Shown one piece after another: positions 25,952 to 33,867 of a stretch of 64,000 nucleotides of DNA. This DNA is from Streptomyces sp. P9-A4 (GTDB taxonomy: Bacteria; Actinomycetota; Actinomycetes; Streptomycetales; Streptomycetaceae), in contig NZ_JAZIFY010000002.1 of the NCBI RefSeq assembly GCF_036634195.1, forward strand, positions 558,001-622,000, written 5' to 3'. The notes beneath the pieces are model-generated. The model made no database searches, was not told the DNA's origin, and was given only the letters and a program-made list of their open reading frames with translations. A program made the position numbers and the translations under genes. Positions within the stretch are counted from its first letter, which is position 1; every line of letters begins with the position of its first letter.

Positions 25952-28507
25952 GTGCGACATCACACCGCGAAGAGAACAGGGCGGCGCAGAGTTGCCGCCC
26001 TGCTCACCACTCTCATGACCATGACGGGAATCCTCACCGTTCTGGCCCCCGGATCGGCATGGGCGCTGGATGACGACACGGACAACCCGGCATACCGGTC
26101 GCTGGGGAAGACGAACAATCCCGACTGGATGAAGGGTATCGACGGAGAGACGCCGCTCGGCTGGCTGTCCGTGCCCGGCACCCACGACACGCTGTCGATC
26201 CGCGGCGGCGACAGCACGTACACGCAGCAGAACGGCGGCCCCAGCGCCGAGACGCTCGCCGCTCAGCTCCAGGCGGGCATCAGGTCCATCGACATCCGCG
26301 TGCGGGCCATCGGCGGAAGCTTCACGATCCACCACGGCTCTGTTTTCCAGGACGCGAACTTCGGCGATGTCCTCAGGGTTCTGAACGACTTCCTGTCGGC
26401 GCATCCCAAAGAGACCGTCATGATGCACATGCGGGCCGAGTGCGACAACAGCAGTAATGCCGTCCAGGACTGCAATGACGAACCGAAATCCACGACCGAA
26501 GCGCAACGCGCCGATATCTTCCGTAATTACCTCGCCACCGACCCGAACGCCAAGAGGTTCTGGGATCTCTCGGTCAACGAGAGCGGTCAGGCGGACGTTC
26601 CCAAGCTGAGTACGGTACGCGGAAAGATCGTCCTGGAGCGCGTCCGCGGTATGGGCGATCTCAGCGGCAAGTTCGGCATAAAGGGCGACAAGCTCTCCAT
26701 CCAGGACGACTGGAACGTGCCGACGATTCTCCCCGGTGACATCAACGCGAAGGTCAAGAAGGTCACCGACCACCTCACCGCGGCCGACAACGACGTCGAC
26801 GCCCACCGCATCTACGTGAACCACACGAGCGGCTCCAGCGCTTTCGCCTATCCCAAGGCCGTCGCGGACCGGGTGAACGAGAAGGTTCTCGGGCCGCTGG
26901 GCGAAGTGAAGAACCGCACCGGCGAGATCATGATGGACTACCCCGGGTACGCCATGATCAATACGATCATCGCCGCGAACCGGCCGTGGGACGGTTTCAC
27001 CTGGCAGGTGCCCCGGCTCACGGTCATGCCGCTGGGCGATTCGATCACCCTGGGCGTGGGCAGCTCCACCCGGACCGGCTACCGGCCCGCCCTGGCGGAG
27101 AGGCTCGTCAAGCGTTCGGGCGGCACGGTCCAGTTCGTGGGTTCACTGGTCGACGCCGATGGCGTGACGCATCACGAGGGCCATTCGGGCTGGCGCATCG
27201 ACGAGCTGCAGGCGAACATCGAGACCTGGCTCGCGGCGGCGAAGCCCAATCTGATCACGCTGCACATCGGCACCAACGACATGAACCGCAACTACCAGGT
27301 GGCGACCGCGCCGCAGCGGCTGGGTACGCTCATCGACCAGATCCATACGGCCTCGCCCGACACCGTGGTCGTGGTCGCGACCCTGGTGCCGGCCACCGAC
27401 CCCGCGGTCCAGGCCCGGATCAACACGTACAACCAGGCGATCCCGGGGATCGTCATGGACCGGTTCCAGCGGGGCTACAAGATCCAGCAGGTCGGTATGG
27501 ACTCACTGACCACCGACGACCTCAACGACAATCTGCATCCCAACAACAGCGGCTACGCCAAGATGACGAACGCGTTCATGCGCGGCATCGGTGAGGCCGC
27601 CAACAAGGGCTGGATCAAGGAGACCGTCGAGGTCAAGCCCGCGCCGCCCCGTCAGGGAGCCACCTCCGGCGACTACGACGTGGACATCAACGGCGACGGC
27701 CGGGCCGACTACCTGGTGGTGGACGACAACGGTGCCGTCCGCGCCTGGCTCAACACCGCCAATCCCACCACGGGCGCCGTCGAGTGGACCGACCAGGGCT
27801 TCATCGCCTCCGGCTCCAACGACTGGTCGGCCAACCAGGTCCGCTTCGCCGACATCGGCGGCGACGCCCGCGCCGACTACCTGGTCGTGGACCCCGTCAA
27901 CGGCGCGGTCCGCGCCTTCGTCAACACCGGCGGCGACGGCCGAGGCGGCTGGCAGGACAAGGGTGTCATCGCCACCGGCTCCAGCGGGTGGACCGGCGAC
28001 CAGGTCCGCTTCGCCGACGTCGGCGGCGACGCCCGGGCCGACTACCTCGTCGTCGGGCCCACCGGCGCCACCCGCGCCCTGCTCAACACCACCGACGCCA
28101 CCACCGGCGTCATCAAGTGGACCGACCAGGGCGTCATCGCCTCCGGCTCCAGCGCGTGGACCGGCAGCCAGATCCGCTTCGCCGACATCGGCGGCGACGC
28201 CCGCGCCGACTACCTCGTCGTCAGCGACCAGGGTGCCACCCAGGCGTACGTCAACACCGGTGGAAACGGCCGGGGCGGCTGGTCCGACCAGGGCGTCGTC
28301 GCCACCGGCTCCTCCACCTGGCTCGCCGGCCAGATCCGCTTCGCCGACATCAACGCCGACGGCCGCGCCGACTATCTCGTCCTCGACGACAACGGCGCCA
28401 TCCACGCCTTCTTCCACACCCTCAGCCCGACCGGAACCGTGAAGTGGTCCGACCAGGGAGTGATCGCCACCGGCACCGGATCCCCCGGCTTCCGCGTCCG
28501 CATCTAG
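25952..28507 (+). CDS. Exported PI-PLC-X / SGNH hydrolase / FG-GAP fusion protein
   Basis: 851 aa with three modules. A signal peptide ends GSAWA (about 38). Residues about 60-340 are a phosphatidylinositol-specific phospholipase C X-type barrel: SVPGTHDTLS with His78 and FTIHHGS with His127/128 fit the two catalytic histidines. Residues about 355-545 are an SGNH/GDSL hydrolase: MPLGDSITLG (block I Ser), IGTNDM (block III Asn), DNLHP (block V Asp/His). From about 570 there are five FG-GAP/VCBS-type repeats (DINGDGRADYLVV; RFADIGGDARADYLVV), which likely bind Ca2+. The GTG start follows TTGGAG. It may release head groups and acyl groups from one lipid, an inference. Confidence 0.87.
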   Translation: MRHHTAKRTGRRRVAALLTTLMTMTGILTVLAPGSAWALDDDTDNPAYRSLGKTNNPDWMKGIDGETPLGWLSVPGTHDTLSIRGGDSTYTQQNGGPSAETLAAQLQAGIRSIDIRVRAIGGSFTIHHGSVFQDANFGDVLRVLNDFLSAHPKETVMMHMRAECDNSSNAVQDCNDEPKSTTEAQRADIFRNYLATDPNAKRFWDLSVNESGQADVPKLSTVRGKIVLERVRGMGDLSGKFGIKGDKLSIQDDWNVPTILPGDINAKVKKVTDHLTAADNDVDAHRIYVNHTSGSSAFAYPKAVADRVNEKVLGPLGEVKNRTGEIMMDYPGYAMINTIIAANRPWDGFTWQVPRLTVMPLGDSITLGVGSSTRTGYRPALAERLVKRSGGTVQFVGSLVDADGVTHHEGHSGWRIDELQANIETWLAAAKPNLITLHIGTNDMNRNYQVATAPQRLGTLIDQIHTASPDTVVVVATLVPATDPAVQARINTYNQAIPGIVMDRFQRGYKIQQVGMDSLTTDDLNDNLHPNNSGYAKMTNAFMRGIGEAANKGWIKETVEVKPAPPRQGATSGDYDVDINGDGRADYLVVDDNGAVRAWLNTANPTTGAVEWTDQGFIASGSNDWSANQVRFADIGGDARADYLVVDPVNGAVRAFVNTGGDGRGGWQDKGVIATGSSGWTGDQVRFADVGGDARADYLVVGPTGATRALLNTTDATTGVIKWTDQGVIASGSSAWTGSQIRFADIGGDARADYLVVSDQGATQAYVNTGGNGRGGWSDQGVVATGSSTWLAGQIRFADINADGRADYLVLDDNGAIHAFFHTLSPTGTVKWSDQGVIATGTGSPGFRVRI

Positions 28508-28523
28508 CACCCGCCCCCTCCAT

Positions 28524-28560
28524 ATGACTCGCCCCGCCGGCCGCCGGCGGGGCGAGTCAT
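28524..28560 (+). terminator. Strong hairpin after the phospholipase fusion gene
   Basis: A perfect 17 bp stem (ATGACTCGCCCCGCCGG paired with CCGGCGGGGCGAGTCAT) around a CCG loop, 17 nt after the stop codon. There is no long T run, which is usual for Streptomyces factor-independent terminators. Confidence 0.8.
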
Positions 28561-28584
28561 ACTTCCCGGACGGAGACGCGAGCC

Positions 28585-28882
28585 GTGGAGGCGGCACGGC
28601 GTTGGCTTGCCGATCAGGGCGTCAGGCAGGTGCCTGACGGGTGGGTGAGCGACGCGAAGCCGGAGGCGCCGCTCACGGCCAACCAGCCGCGGCCTCCGGG
28701 CGAGCTTCCACGACCTCTACGGCGACCTGGAACCGGTCGCCTCCCTGGCCCTCCTCGACCGGCTGGATCTCCCCACGGACACCCAGCACCTCGCCGAACT
28801 CCGCCAGGTGCTCGCCGCGGGGCACAGCAACCACCACCGCAGTCCCGGCGCCTGGGACGAGGCGGTTCGCTCCTGCTCCTGA
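28585..28882 (+). pseudogene. Possible frameshifted remnant of unknown gene
   Basis: The 435 bp between the phospholipase gene and the 29 kb cluster holds two protein-like stretches in different plus frames. A GTG at 28585 opens EAARRWLADQGVRQVPDGW. Then, from about 28700 in another frame, comes ASFHDLYGDLEPVASLALL ... LPTDTQHLAELRQVLAAGHS up to a TGA at 28880-28882. Codon use in the second stretch is gene-like. I do not recognise the family. It may be a decayed gene or two chance frames. Confidence 0.25.
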
Positions 28883-28943
28883 ACCGTGGGCCCGGCAGAC
28901 CGGCGAAGGACGCCGACGATGTGGAGTCGGGCCGGGTGGACGG

Positions 28944-29594
28944 TCACCGTCTTCCGGAAACGGTCCGGTCGGCACCTACAGAGAAGACCGACGCCGGGAC
29001 CGCGCCGGCCACCGCCACCACGGCCGCGCGCCGGTGGTCCGTCCATTCGAGGAGTCGCAGACCGTCCTGGCCCGCCTTGAGGAGGGCCTCCCTGCGGACC
29101 CACAGCCGGAGCAGTGCCGGGCCGGGGTCCCGCTGCGCGAGGGCCTCCTCGATCTCGGCCTCCGGCAGCAGTCGCCGCAGCACCCGCGGGGAGCCGGGGC
29201 GGCGCGCGGAGGGCTCGACGTCGATGCCGACCGCGCCGGGGCCGACGGCCGCCGCGACGAGCCCGTCGGCATGGCTCAGGCTGACGCCGGCCCCGGGCCG
29301 GTCGCGGAGGTAGGGGCGCCCGTGGCCGTACCGCCCGCACGACGGGCAGAGCTGGGCCAGGGCTGCCCGGTCGGGCGGCAGCCCGGTGAAGCGGGCCACG
29401 CAGAGCCGTACGAGCAGCCGCGCCGCCAGGACGTCGTCACGGCGGTCCGGCACCCGGATCCCGTCCAGCCGCCGCCGCTCCCACGGGGCGAGCAGCCCTT
29501 CGTGCAGCTCCGGGTGGGCCAGTACCTCCGGGGTGGTCGCCACCACGGCCAGGGCGGTGGGTACGTCCCCGCCGGGCGCCGGGCCGCCGGTCAC
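28944..29594 (-). CDS. 4'-phosphopantetheinyl transferase superfamily protein of the carrier-protein cluster
   Basis: 216 aa. The Sfp/HetI-type pattern is SLSHADGLVAAAVGPGAVGIDVEP (Mg2+-binding Asp/Glu) and LLRLWVRREALLKAGQDGL, corresponding to the W..KEA.LKA.G.GL motif, in which the usual Lys is replaced by Arg (VRREA). A CPSCGRYGHGRPYL segment precedes it. It should convert the carrier protein encoded 10 bp upstream from apo to holo form. It starts at GTG behind AGGTGAG and is the last gene of the minus-strand arm. It differs from the EntD-like enzyme at 9490-10176, so the cluster brings its own activating enzyme. Confidence 0.85.
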   Translation of the reverse strand: MTGGPAPGGDVPTALAVVATTPEVLAHPELHEGLLAPWERRRLDGIRVPDRRDDVLAARLLVRLCVARFTGLPPDRAALAQLCPSCGRYGHGRPYLRDRPGAGVSLSHADGLVAAAVGPGAVGIDVEPSARRPGSPRVLRRLLPEAEIEEALAQRDPGPALLRLWVRREALLKAGQDGLRLLEWTDHRRAAVVAVAGAVPASVFSVGADRTVSGRR

Positions 29595-29604
29595 GGTCGG
29601 TGGC

Positions 29605-29835
29605 TCACCTGACGGCGCTCAGGAAACGTTCCTGGACGCGGCCGAGGGTGCGGAAGTCGTCGATGGTGACCTCCTGGAGGTCGATCGAGCTGCCGGAGAG
29701 TTCCTCCAGGAGGTCGATGAACTCCAGGAAGTCCATCGAGTCGATGAGACGGGCCTCGATGAGGTCCTCGTCGGTGTCGATCGGACCGTCGAGGCCGGGG
29801 TTCTTCTCGTGAAGCCACGCGGCGATGCGTTCCAT
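29605..29835 (-). CDS. Stand-alone acyl/aminoacyl carrier protein
   Basis: 76 aa, a complete four-helix carrier protein. LIDSMDFLEFIDLLEEL is the helix-2 signature with Ser33 as the phosphopantetheine site. The charge is strongly acidic, as expected. DSMDFLEF instead of the fatty-acid-synthase DSLD places it among specialised carrier proteins, including those paired with amino acid:[carrier protein] ligases. It is 99 bp downstream of the ligase gene and 10 bp upstream of the phosphopantetheinyl transferase, so ligase, carrier and activator form one transcription unit. The start follows AAGGAG at about 10 nt. Confidence 0.9.
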   Translation of the reverse strand: MERIAAWLHEKNPGLDGPIDTDEDLIEARLIDSMDFLEFIDLLEELSGSSIDLQEVTIDDFRTLGRVQERFLSAVR

Positions 29836-29934
29836 GGGGAGGGGTCGCTCCTTGGTTGTCGGTTCGGTACGGCGTGAGCACGGCGGCGCCGGTCCGCCAC
29901 GCTCAGGGGCGGGCGTCGTGGAGTCGGCCGCGCC

Positions 29935-30792
29935 CTAGCCGAGCGCGTCGTCGAGCCGTTCGAGGGCCTGCTCGGGGCTGCCGTGGGTGAGGATCATGGC
30001 GTGGACCCAGCGCTCGACGCCGAAGGCGACGCAGGCGCTGTACGCCGGTCCCTCCGAGCCCGCGCGGATGTCCAGCCGCTCGCCGAAGAAGTTGCGGTGC
30101 CGGTTGACGGACGCGATGGCCGTGCCGTCGGGCGCGCAGAACTCGTGCTTGACCGGGTCGAGGGCCATCAGCCGGGCCCGGGAGCCGCCCTTGTCGTAGA
30201 ACGGGTCGTCGGCCACCGCCCGCTTCAGCTCCAGACCGAGCAGGCCGGCCGCCTCCATGATGAACTCGGCGCCCTGGTCCAGGTGCGCGAGCGAGCCCTG
30301 CTTGGTGCCGAGGTACAGGACTTCGCGCATGTGGAAGCCCCACAGGCGCCGCAGTCCCTCGTAGTGGGTCTCGTTGCGGAAGCAGCGGCCCGCGGCGGAG
30401 AGCCTGAGACCTTCCTCGCCGACGTCCCGGCCCTCCAGGGAGAGCAGCAGTCCGTAGCAGGTGGCGGACGGCAGCAGATAGCCGGTGGGGAGCAGCGGCA
30501 GCTCCCCCGGCGTCTCCCCGGCGGCGAGGCCGTCGAACGCGTCGGGGGCGAACCGCCCGGCGGACACGCCGAGATGGGGGAAGTTGCGGAAGAAGTCGAG
30601 CCGGGCGAGGCCTTCCGCGGACAGCAGCGGCGGCCCGACGACCTCGGGCGCGGACAGCCGGGCGGCCAGTCCGGTGAGCAGGTCGTCCAGACCGTGCAGC
30701 AGGGCGGTACGGACCGGATCCAGCGTGATCAGACCGGGACCGGGGCTCTTCAGGCCACCGTCCGGCAGGACCGTGGTACCGGGTGTGCTCAT
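29935..30792 (-). CDS. Amino acid:[carrier protein] ligase (class II aaRS-like)
   Basis: 285 aa. A class II aminoacyl-tRNA synthetase core related to atypical seryl-tRNA synthetase but lacking any tRNA-binding arm. Motif 2 is CFRNETHYEGLRRLWGFHM; motif 3 is in FGVERW near the C-terminus. Cys112 (SATCYG), Glu157 (MREVLYLG) and Cys254 (YSACVAFG) match the expected Cys-Glu-Cys zinc site that holds the amino group of the substrate. Homologues described from Bradyrhizobium and Agrobacterium (Mocibob et al. 2010) load glycine or alanine on a carrier protein. Here the carrier gene follows directly. The start follows AGGGAG. It is first gene of the minus arm, with a leader of roughly 200 nt. Confidence 0.87.
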   Translation of the reverse strand: MSTPGTTVLPDGGLKSPGPGLITLDPVRTALLHGLDDLLTGLAARLSAPEVVGPPLLSAEGLARLDFFRNFPHLGVSAGRFAPDAFDGLAAGETPGELPLLPTGYLLPSATCYGLLLSLEGRDVGEEGLRLSAAGRCFRNETHYEGLRRLWGFHMREVLYLGTKQGSLAHLDQGAEFIMEAAGLLGLELKRAVADDPFYDKGGSRARLMALDPVKHEFCAPDGTAIASVNRHRNFFGERLDIRAGSEGPAYSACVAFGVERWVHAMILTHGSPEQALERLDDALG

Positions 30793-31003
30793 GGAAAACC
30801 GCTCCCTTTGAGGGTGGGCGAACAGTCAGGGGCGTCGGCCGGACGGGCGGAACGAATTCGCCGCGGGGGCACCGGGGTGCCACGTACGCGCTGCCAGGCG
30901 TCCGCGGGTCAGTGCGAACGTGCGGTCGTGTGGTCGCCGTTGACCGCGTGGCGCAGCGAGGAGTCCGGCTGGATCCCCGTCACGGGCCGGACCACGCAAG
31001 GGG

Positions 31004-31033
31004 ACACTAGGCGAGCCCCTCGCTTGTTGTCTA
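31004..31033 (-). promoter_or_regulatory. Candidate promoter of the ligase/ACP/PPTase arm
   Basis: On the minus strand TAGACA (31028-31033) and TAGTGT (31004-31009) are spaced by 18 bp and would start transcription about 205 nt upstream of the ligase ATG. TAGACA differs from the TTGACA -35 consensus at one position and TAGTGT fits TAnnnT. The -35 box lies within the palindrome at 31027-31038. Confidence 0.5.
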
Positions 31034-31038
31034 GACCA
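31027..31038. promoter_or_regulatory. GntR/HutC-type operator candidate 1
   Basis: TTGTCTAGACCA: an imperfect 12 bp palindrome with core GTCTAGAC, matching the GTnTAnAC consensus of HutC-subfamily GntR regulators. It matches 11 of 12 positions of TGGTCTAGACCA, the centre of the DasR responsive element as I recall it. It covers the -35 box of the minus promoter, a position suited to repression. No GntR gene is in the window. Confidence 0.55.
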
Positions 31039-31128
31039 AAGCCGCCGGGCCGGAGACCGCACCCCCCGCAGGCGTCTGATCTCGGCCAAAGCCCCGGTCC
31101 GACCCAACTCCGCATATCGAGATGACAC

Positions 31129-31158
31129 TTGACAGCAGCTATGGTCTACACCAATTCT
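31129..31158 (+). promoter_or_regulatory. Candidate promoter of the dioxygenase arm
   Basis: A perfect TTGACA (31129-31134) is followed, after an 18 bp spacer, by AATTCT (31153-31158) as a weak -10. Transcription would start about 200 nt before the dioxygenase ATG. The spacer contains the palindrome at 31142-31153. Confidence 0.5.
31142..31153. promoter_or_regulatory. GntR/HutC-type operator candidate 2
   Basis: TGGTCTACACCA: core GTCTACAC, again GTnTAnAC, and 11 of 12 matches to TGGTCTAGACCA. It sits between the -35 and -10 boxes of the plus-strand promoter. With site 1, both arms of the cluster appear to be under one regulator. Confidence 0.55.
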
Positions 31159-31363
31159 GCTGAATGACGTGGCCGACGCGCGTGCACCGCGGCACAGCCG
31201 TCCGTCCGTCCCGCCTGCCGTCCGCACCCCGGCCGCCGTCCACCGATCGCCGTCCCTACCGTCCGCCACCGGCCCCGCGCCGAGGGTCGCCGCGTGCTGC
31301 TCCGGGCGCCCGTACCCGACGAGCCGAACCCGCCTCCCCCGACTCCCGCTTTGGAGGGACCAC

Positions 31364-32539
31364 ATGATGACGACACCCGCTCCTCACCGCCCCCGCCGCC
31401 CCCATCTCCACCGGGCGGCCACGGAGCGGCCCTACTTCAGCGCGGACGGCGAGTCCTACCTCGCGCAGACGACGCTCCGCGAGCTGAAGAAGTCCCGGCC
31501 CCTGCGGGTCCTCTCCGAGGAGGACTTCGCCCACTGGCAGACGTACGGCTACGTCATCGTCCGGCAGGCGATCCCGGCGGAGGCCGCGAAGCGACTCCTC
31601 GACTTCACCTGGGAGTTCCAGGGCCTCGACCCGGACCGGCCGGACAGCTGGTACGAGGACCGTCCCTTCCGTTCCGAGCTGGACCAGCAACTGCACGTCT
31701 ACGGCTTCGTGGAGGCGTACCACCACCAGCTGCTGTGGGACAACCGCCAGGCCCAGCGGGTCTACGACGCCTTCGTGGACGTCTGGGACTGCGAGGAGCT
31801 GTGGGTCACCCAGGACCGGCTCAACCTCAACCCGCCCAACACCGGGAACCGCGACCGCGCCCTGATCGAACCCACCGACCGGGGCTTCGACATCGACCTC
31901 CACTGGGACATCGACACCACGCTCGGCGTACCGCCGCAGCGGGTCCAGGGGATCATCGCGCTCAACGAGACCCGGCCGGAGTCGGGCGGCTTCCAGTGCG
32001 ACCCGGAGCTGTTCCGGCGGTTCGAGGAGTGGAAGACCGCCCAGCCGGCCGACCGCGACCCGCTCCGCCCGGACGTCGACCGGACGGAGTACCCCGTCGT
32101 ACGTCCCGATCTCCACCCCGGCGACCTGCTGATCTGGAACGGCCTCCTCGCCCACGGCGTGGCCCGCAACGTCTCCCGCGACCAGGTGCGCGCGGTCCAG
32201 TACCTCTCGATGATGCCGGCCCTGGAGGAGCACGAGCGGCTCAGGCGCTCCCGCGTCGACTCCTGGCGGCACCTGCGCACCCCGCGCTGGAACCGGACGC
32301 TGGTCGGCGACCCGGTGCTCCACGAGTCCAAGCGGTACCCGACGGCCACCCTGAACGAACTCGGCAGCCGACTCCTCGGACTGACCTCGTGGAAGGACAC
32401 GGGCGAGACCGAGGCCAAGGGAACCGGCGTCGCGGCGGAATCGGGCAGCACGGCGGTCGCGAGCGGCGGGGACGCGGCGGGCGGCACCGCCGTCGTGGCC
32501 GGTCAGGGCGGGGAGCCGTCGTGCGCCGTGTCTGTCTGA
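31364..32539 (+). CDS. Phytanoyl-CoA dioxygenase family Fe(II)/2-oxoglutarate oxygenase
   Basis: 391 aa. The double-stranded beta-helix iron site is visible: His180 and Asp182 in DIDLHWDID, the distal His264 in WNGLLAHGVARN, and Arg276 about 12 residues later for 2-oxoglutarate. The N-terminal third has the helical PhyH preamble (LSEEDFAHWQTYGYVIVRQAIP). The Ala/Gly-rich last 40 residues look unstructured. It would hydroxylate or otherwise oxidise a carbon centre, plausibly of the carrier-bound aminoacyl group. The start (GGAGGG upstream) is the first of two adjacent ATGs. Its end overlaps the next gene by 19 bp, so they are translationally coupled. Confidence 0.85.
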   Translation: MMTTPAPHRPRRPHLHRAATERPYFSADGESYLAQTTLRELKKSRPLRVLSEEDFAHWQTYGYVIVRQAIPAEAAKRLLDFTWEFQGLDPDRPDSWYEDRPFRSELDQQLHVYGFVEAYHHQLLWDNRQAQRVYDAFVDVWDCEELWVTQDRLNLNPPNTGNRDRALIEPTDRGFDIDLHWDIDTTLGVPPQRVQGIIALNETRPESGGFQCDPELFRRFEEWKTAQPADRDPLRPDVDRTEYPVVRPDLHPGDLLIWNGLLAHGVARNVSRDQVRAVQYLSMMPALEEHERLRRSRVDSWRHLRTPRWNRTLVGDPVLHESKRYPTATLNELGSRLLGLTSWKDTGETEAKGTGVAAESGSTAVASGGDAAGGTAVVAGQGGEPSCAVSV

Positions 32540-33867
32540 CCCTCCCCACCAACCGGGAATGCGCCGCGACCATCCGTGCCGTGGCCGAGGAGGCCGCCTA
32601 CGGCGCCCGCCACTTCGGCGTCGAGGTGCGGCTGCTGATCCTGGACTCCTCCGACCCCGCCGTGCTCGCCGGACACCGCGCCGTGGTCGCCGCGCTGCCT
32701 CCGGTGCCCGGCGTGGTCACCCACCATCTCGACGAGGCCGAACAGCGTGGCTTCCTGCGGGAGGTGACCGCCGCTTCCGGCGTCGCGGAGCCGGACCGGG
32801 TGCTGGACCTCATGCTGCCGTCCGGCGTCTCGTACGGTGCCTGCACCAACCGTGCCTTCCTCATCGCGGAGGCCCTCGGCTGTGTGTCGGTGCACCGCCG
32901 GGACTCGGACAGCCGCTACCAGTCCCTGGACGGCGAGCCGGTCTTCCCCTTCCACCACGAACTGGCCGGGTTGGGACGGCGGGCCGCCGACCTCGCCGGG
33001 CAGGTGACCCGGAGCAGACTCGACCCGGCCTGCGCCGACCGGCCGGTGGCCATGGTCGGCGGCTCCTTCGTCGGTGAGATGTCCGTGGACGTCGCGGAGA
33101 TCGAACAGCTCGACCCCGCCGTGTACGAGGAGGTCGTCGGCCTCTCGATCCCCGCCGGCTATCCGGAGATCTGGCGCAGGAACCTGATCGCGGAGTCCTT
33201 CCGGGGCGCCGGCGCCACCGCGTTCACGGGTGACCGCACCACCCTCACGGGCGTCAACCCGATGCGCGTGGACATGTGCAACATCGCCCTCGACCGCGAG
33301 GTGTACGCCCGGGTGCCGCTGCCGCCCGCCACCGACACCATCGGCAGCGACTACTTCCTCATCCATCTGGTCCACGACGCCCGGCTGCCCGGCATCCTGC
33401 ACAACAGGCACATCGTCAATTTCCATACAGGAGAGCGGCGTTCCGATTCGGGCTTCCTCGCCTACCACGTGCGCCTCGCCAAGTACCTGCTTGCCGCACC
33501 GCACTTCAACGCCGTGTACGCCGACATGAAGGAAGCCGGTGGCGCGCTGCTCGACGACGAGGGACACGTCCGCCCCTCCGCCGTCGCCGGATTCGTCCGG
33601 GACAGCACTCGGCTCGACCGGGCGGAGAACGCCGAACGGCTCGACGTCGTCGACCGCTCCTACCGGAAGCTGGGCGGACGGTACGCCACCGCCGCCGACG
33701 TCCTCGGCGCCCGCCGCGAGCGACTTCTCGACGAAGCCGGGCAGGACATGACGGAGTTCGCCCGGCTGATCGACCACTGGGAGGCCCTGACCCGGGCCGC
33801 CCGGTCCCACCACTCCGGCTCCGCCGAACCCGGAGCGTTCCACGAGCCCGTGAAAGGCATCGCATGA
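32521..33867 (+). CDS. DUF6271-like protein with glycosyltransferase-A features
   Basis: 448 aa, no signal or membrane segment. I believe it belongs to the uncharacterised DUF6271 family, but only from memory. The chain reads like a GT-A fold: CLTLPTNRECAATIRAVAE then RLLILDSSD (first Rossmann strands), YGACTNRAFLIAEALG at 105-120 (the R/N..A helix before the metal site), VHRRDSDSR with a DxD at Asp128-Asp130, and near 240-300 MCNIALDREVYARV ... SDYFLIHLVHDA ... HIVNFHTGE, resembling the acceptor half of family-2 transferases. The GTG start follows GGGGAG. The stop overlaps the next ATG (ATGA). A sugar donor is inference; nothing shows which. Confidence 0.7.
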   Translation: MRRVCLTLPTNRECAATIRAVAEEAAYGARHFGVEVRLLILDSSDPAVLAGHRAVVAALPPVPGVVTHHLDEAEQRGFLREVTAASGVAEPDRVLDLMLPSGVSYGACTNRAFLIAEALGCVSVHRRDSDSRYQSLDGEPVFPFHHELAGLGRRAADLAGQVTRSRLDPACADRPVAMVGGSFVGEMSVDVAEIEQLDPAVYEEVVGLSIPAGYPEIWRRNLIAESFRGAGATAFTGDRTTLTGVNPMRVDMCNIALDREVYARVPLPPATDTIGSDYFLIHLVHDARLPGILHNRHIVNFHTGERRSDSGFLAYHVRLAKYLLAAPHFNAVYADMKEAGGALLDDEGHVRPSAVAGFVRDSTRLDRAENAERLDVVDRSYRKLGGRYATAADVLGARRERLLDEAGQDMTEFARLIDHWEALTRAARSHHSGSAEPGAFHEPVKGIA

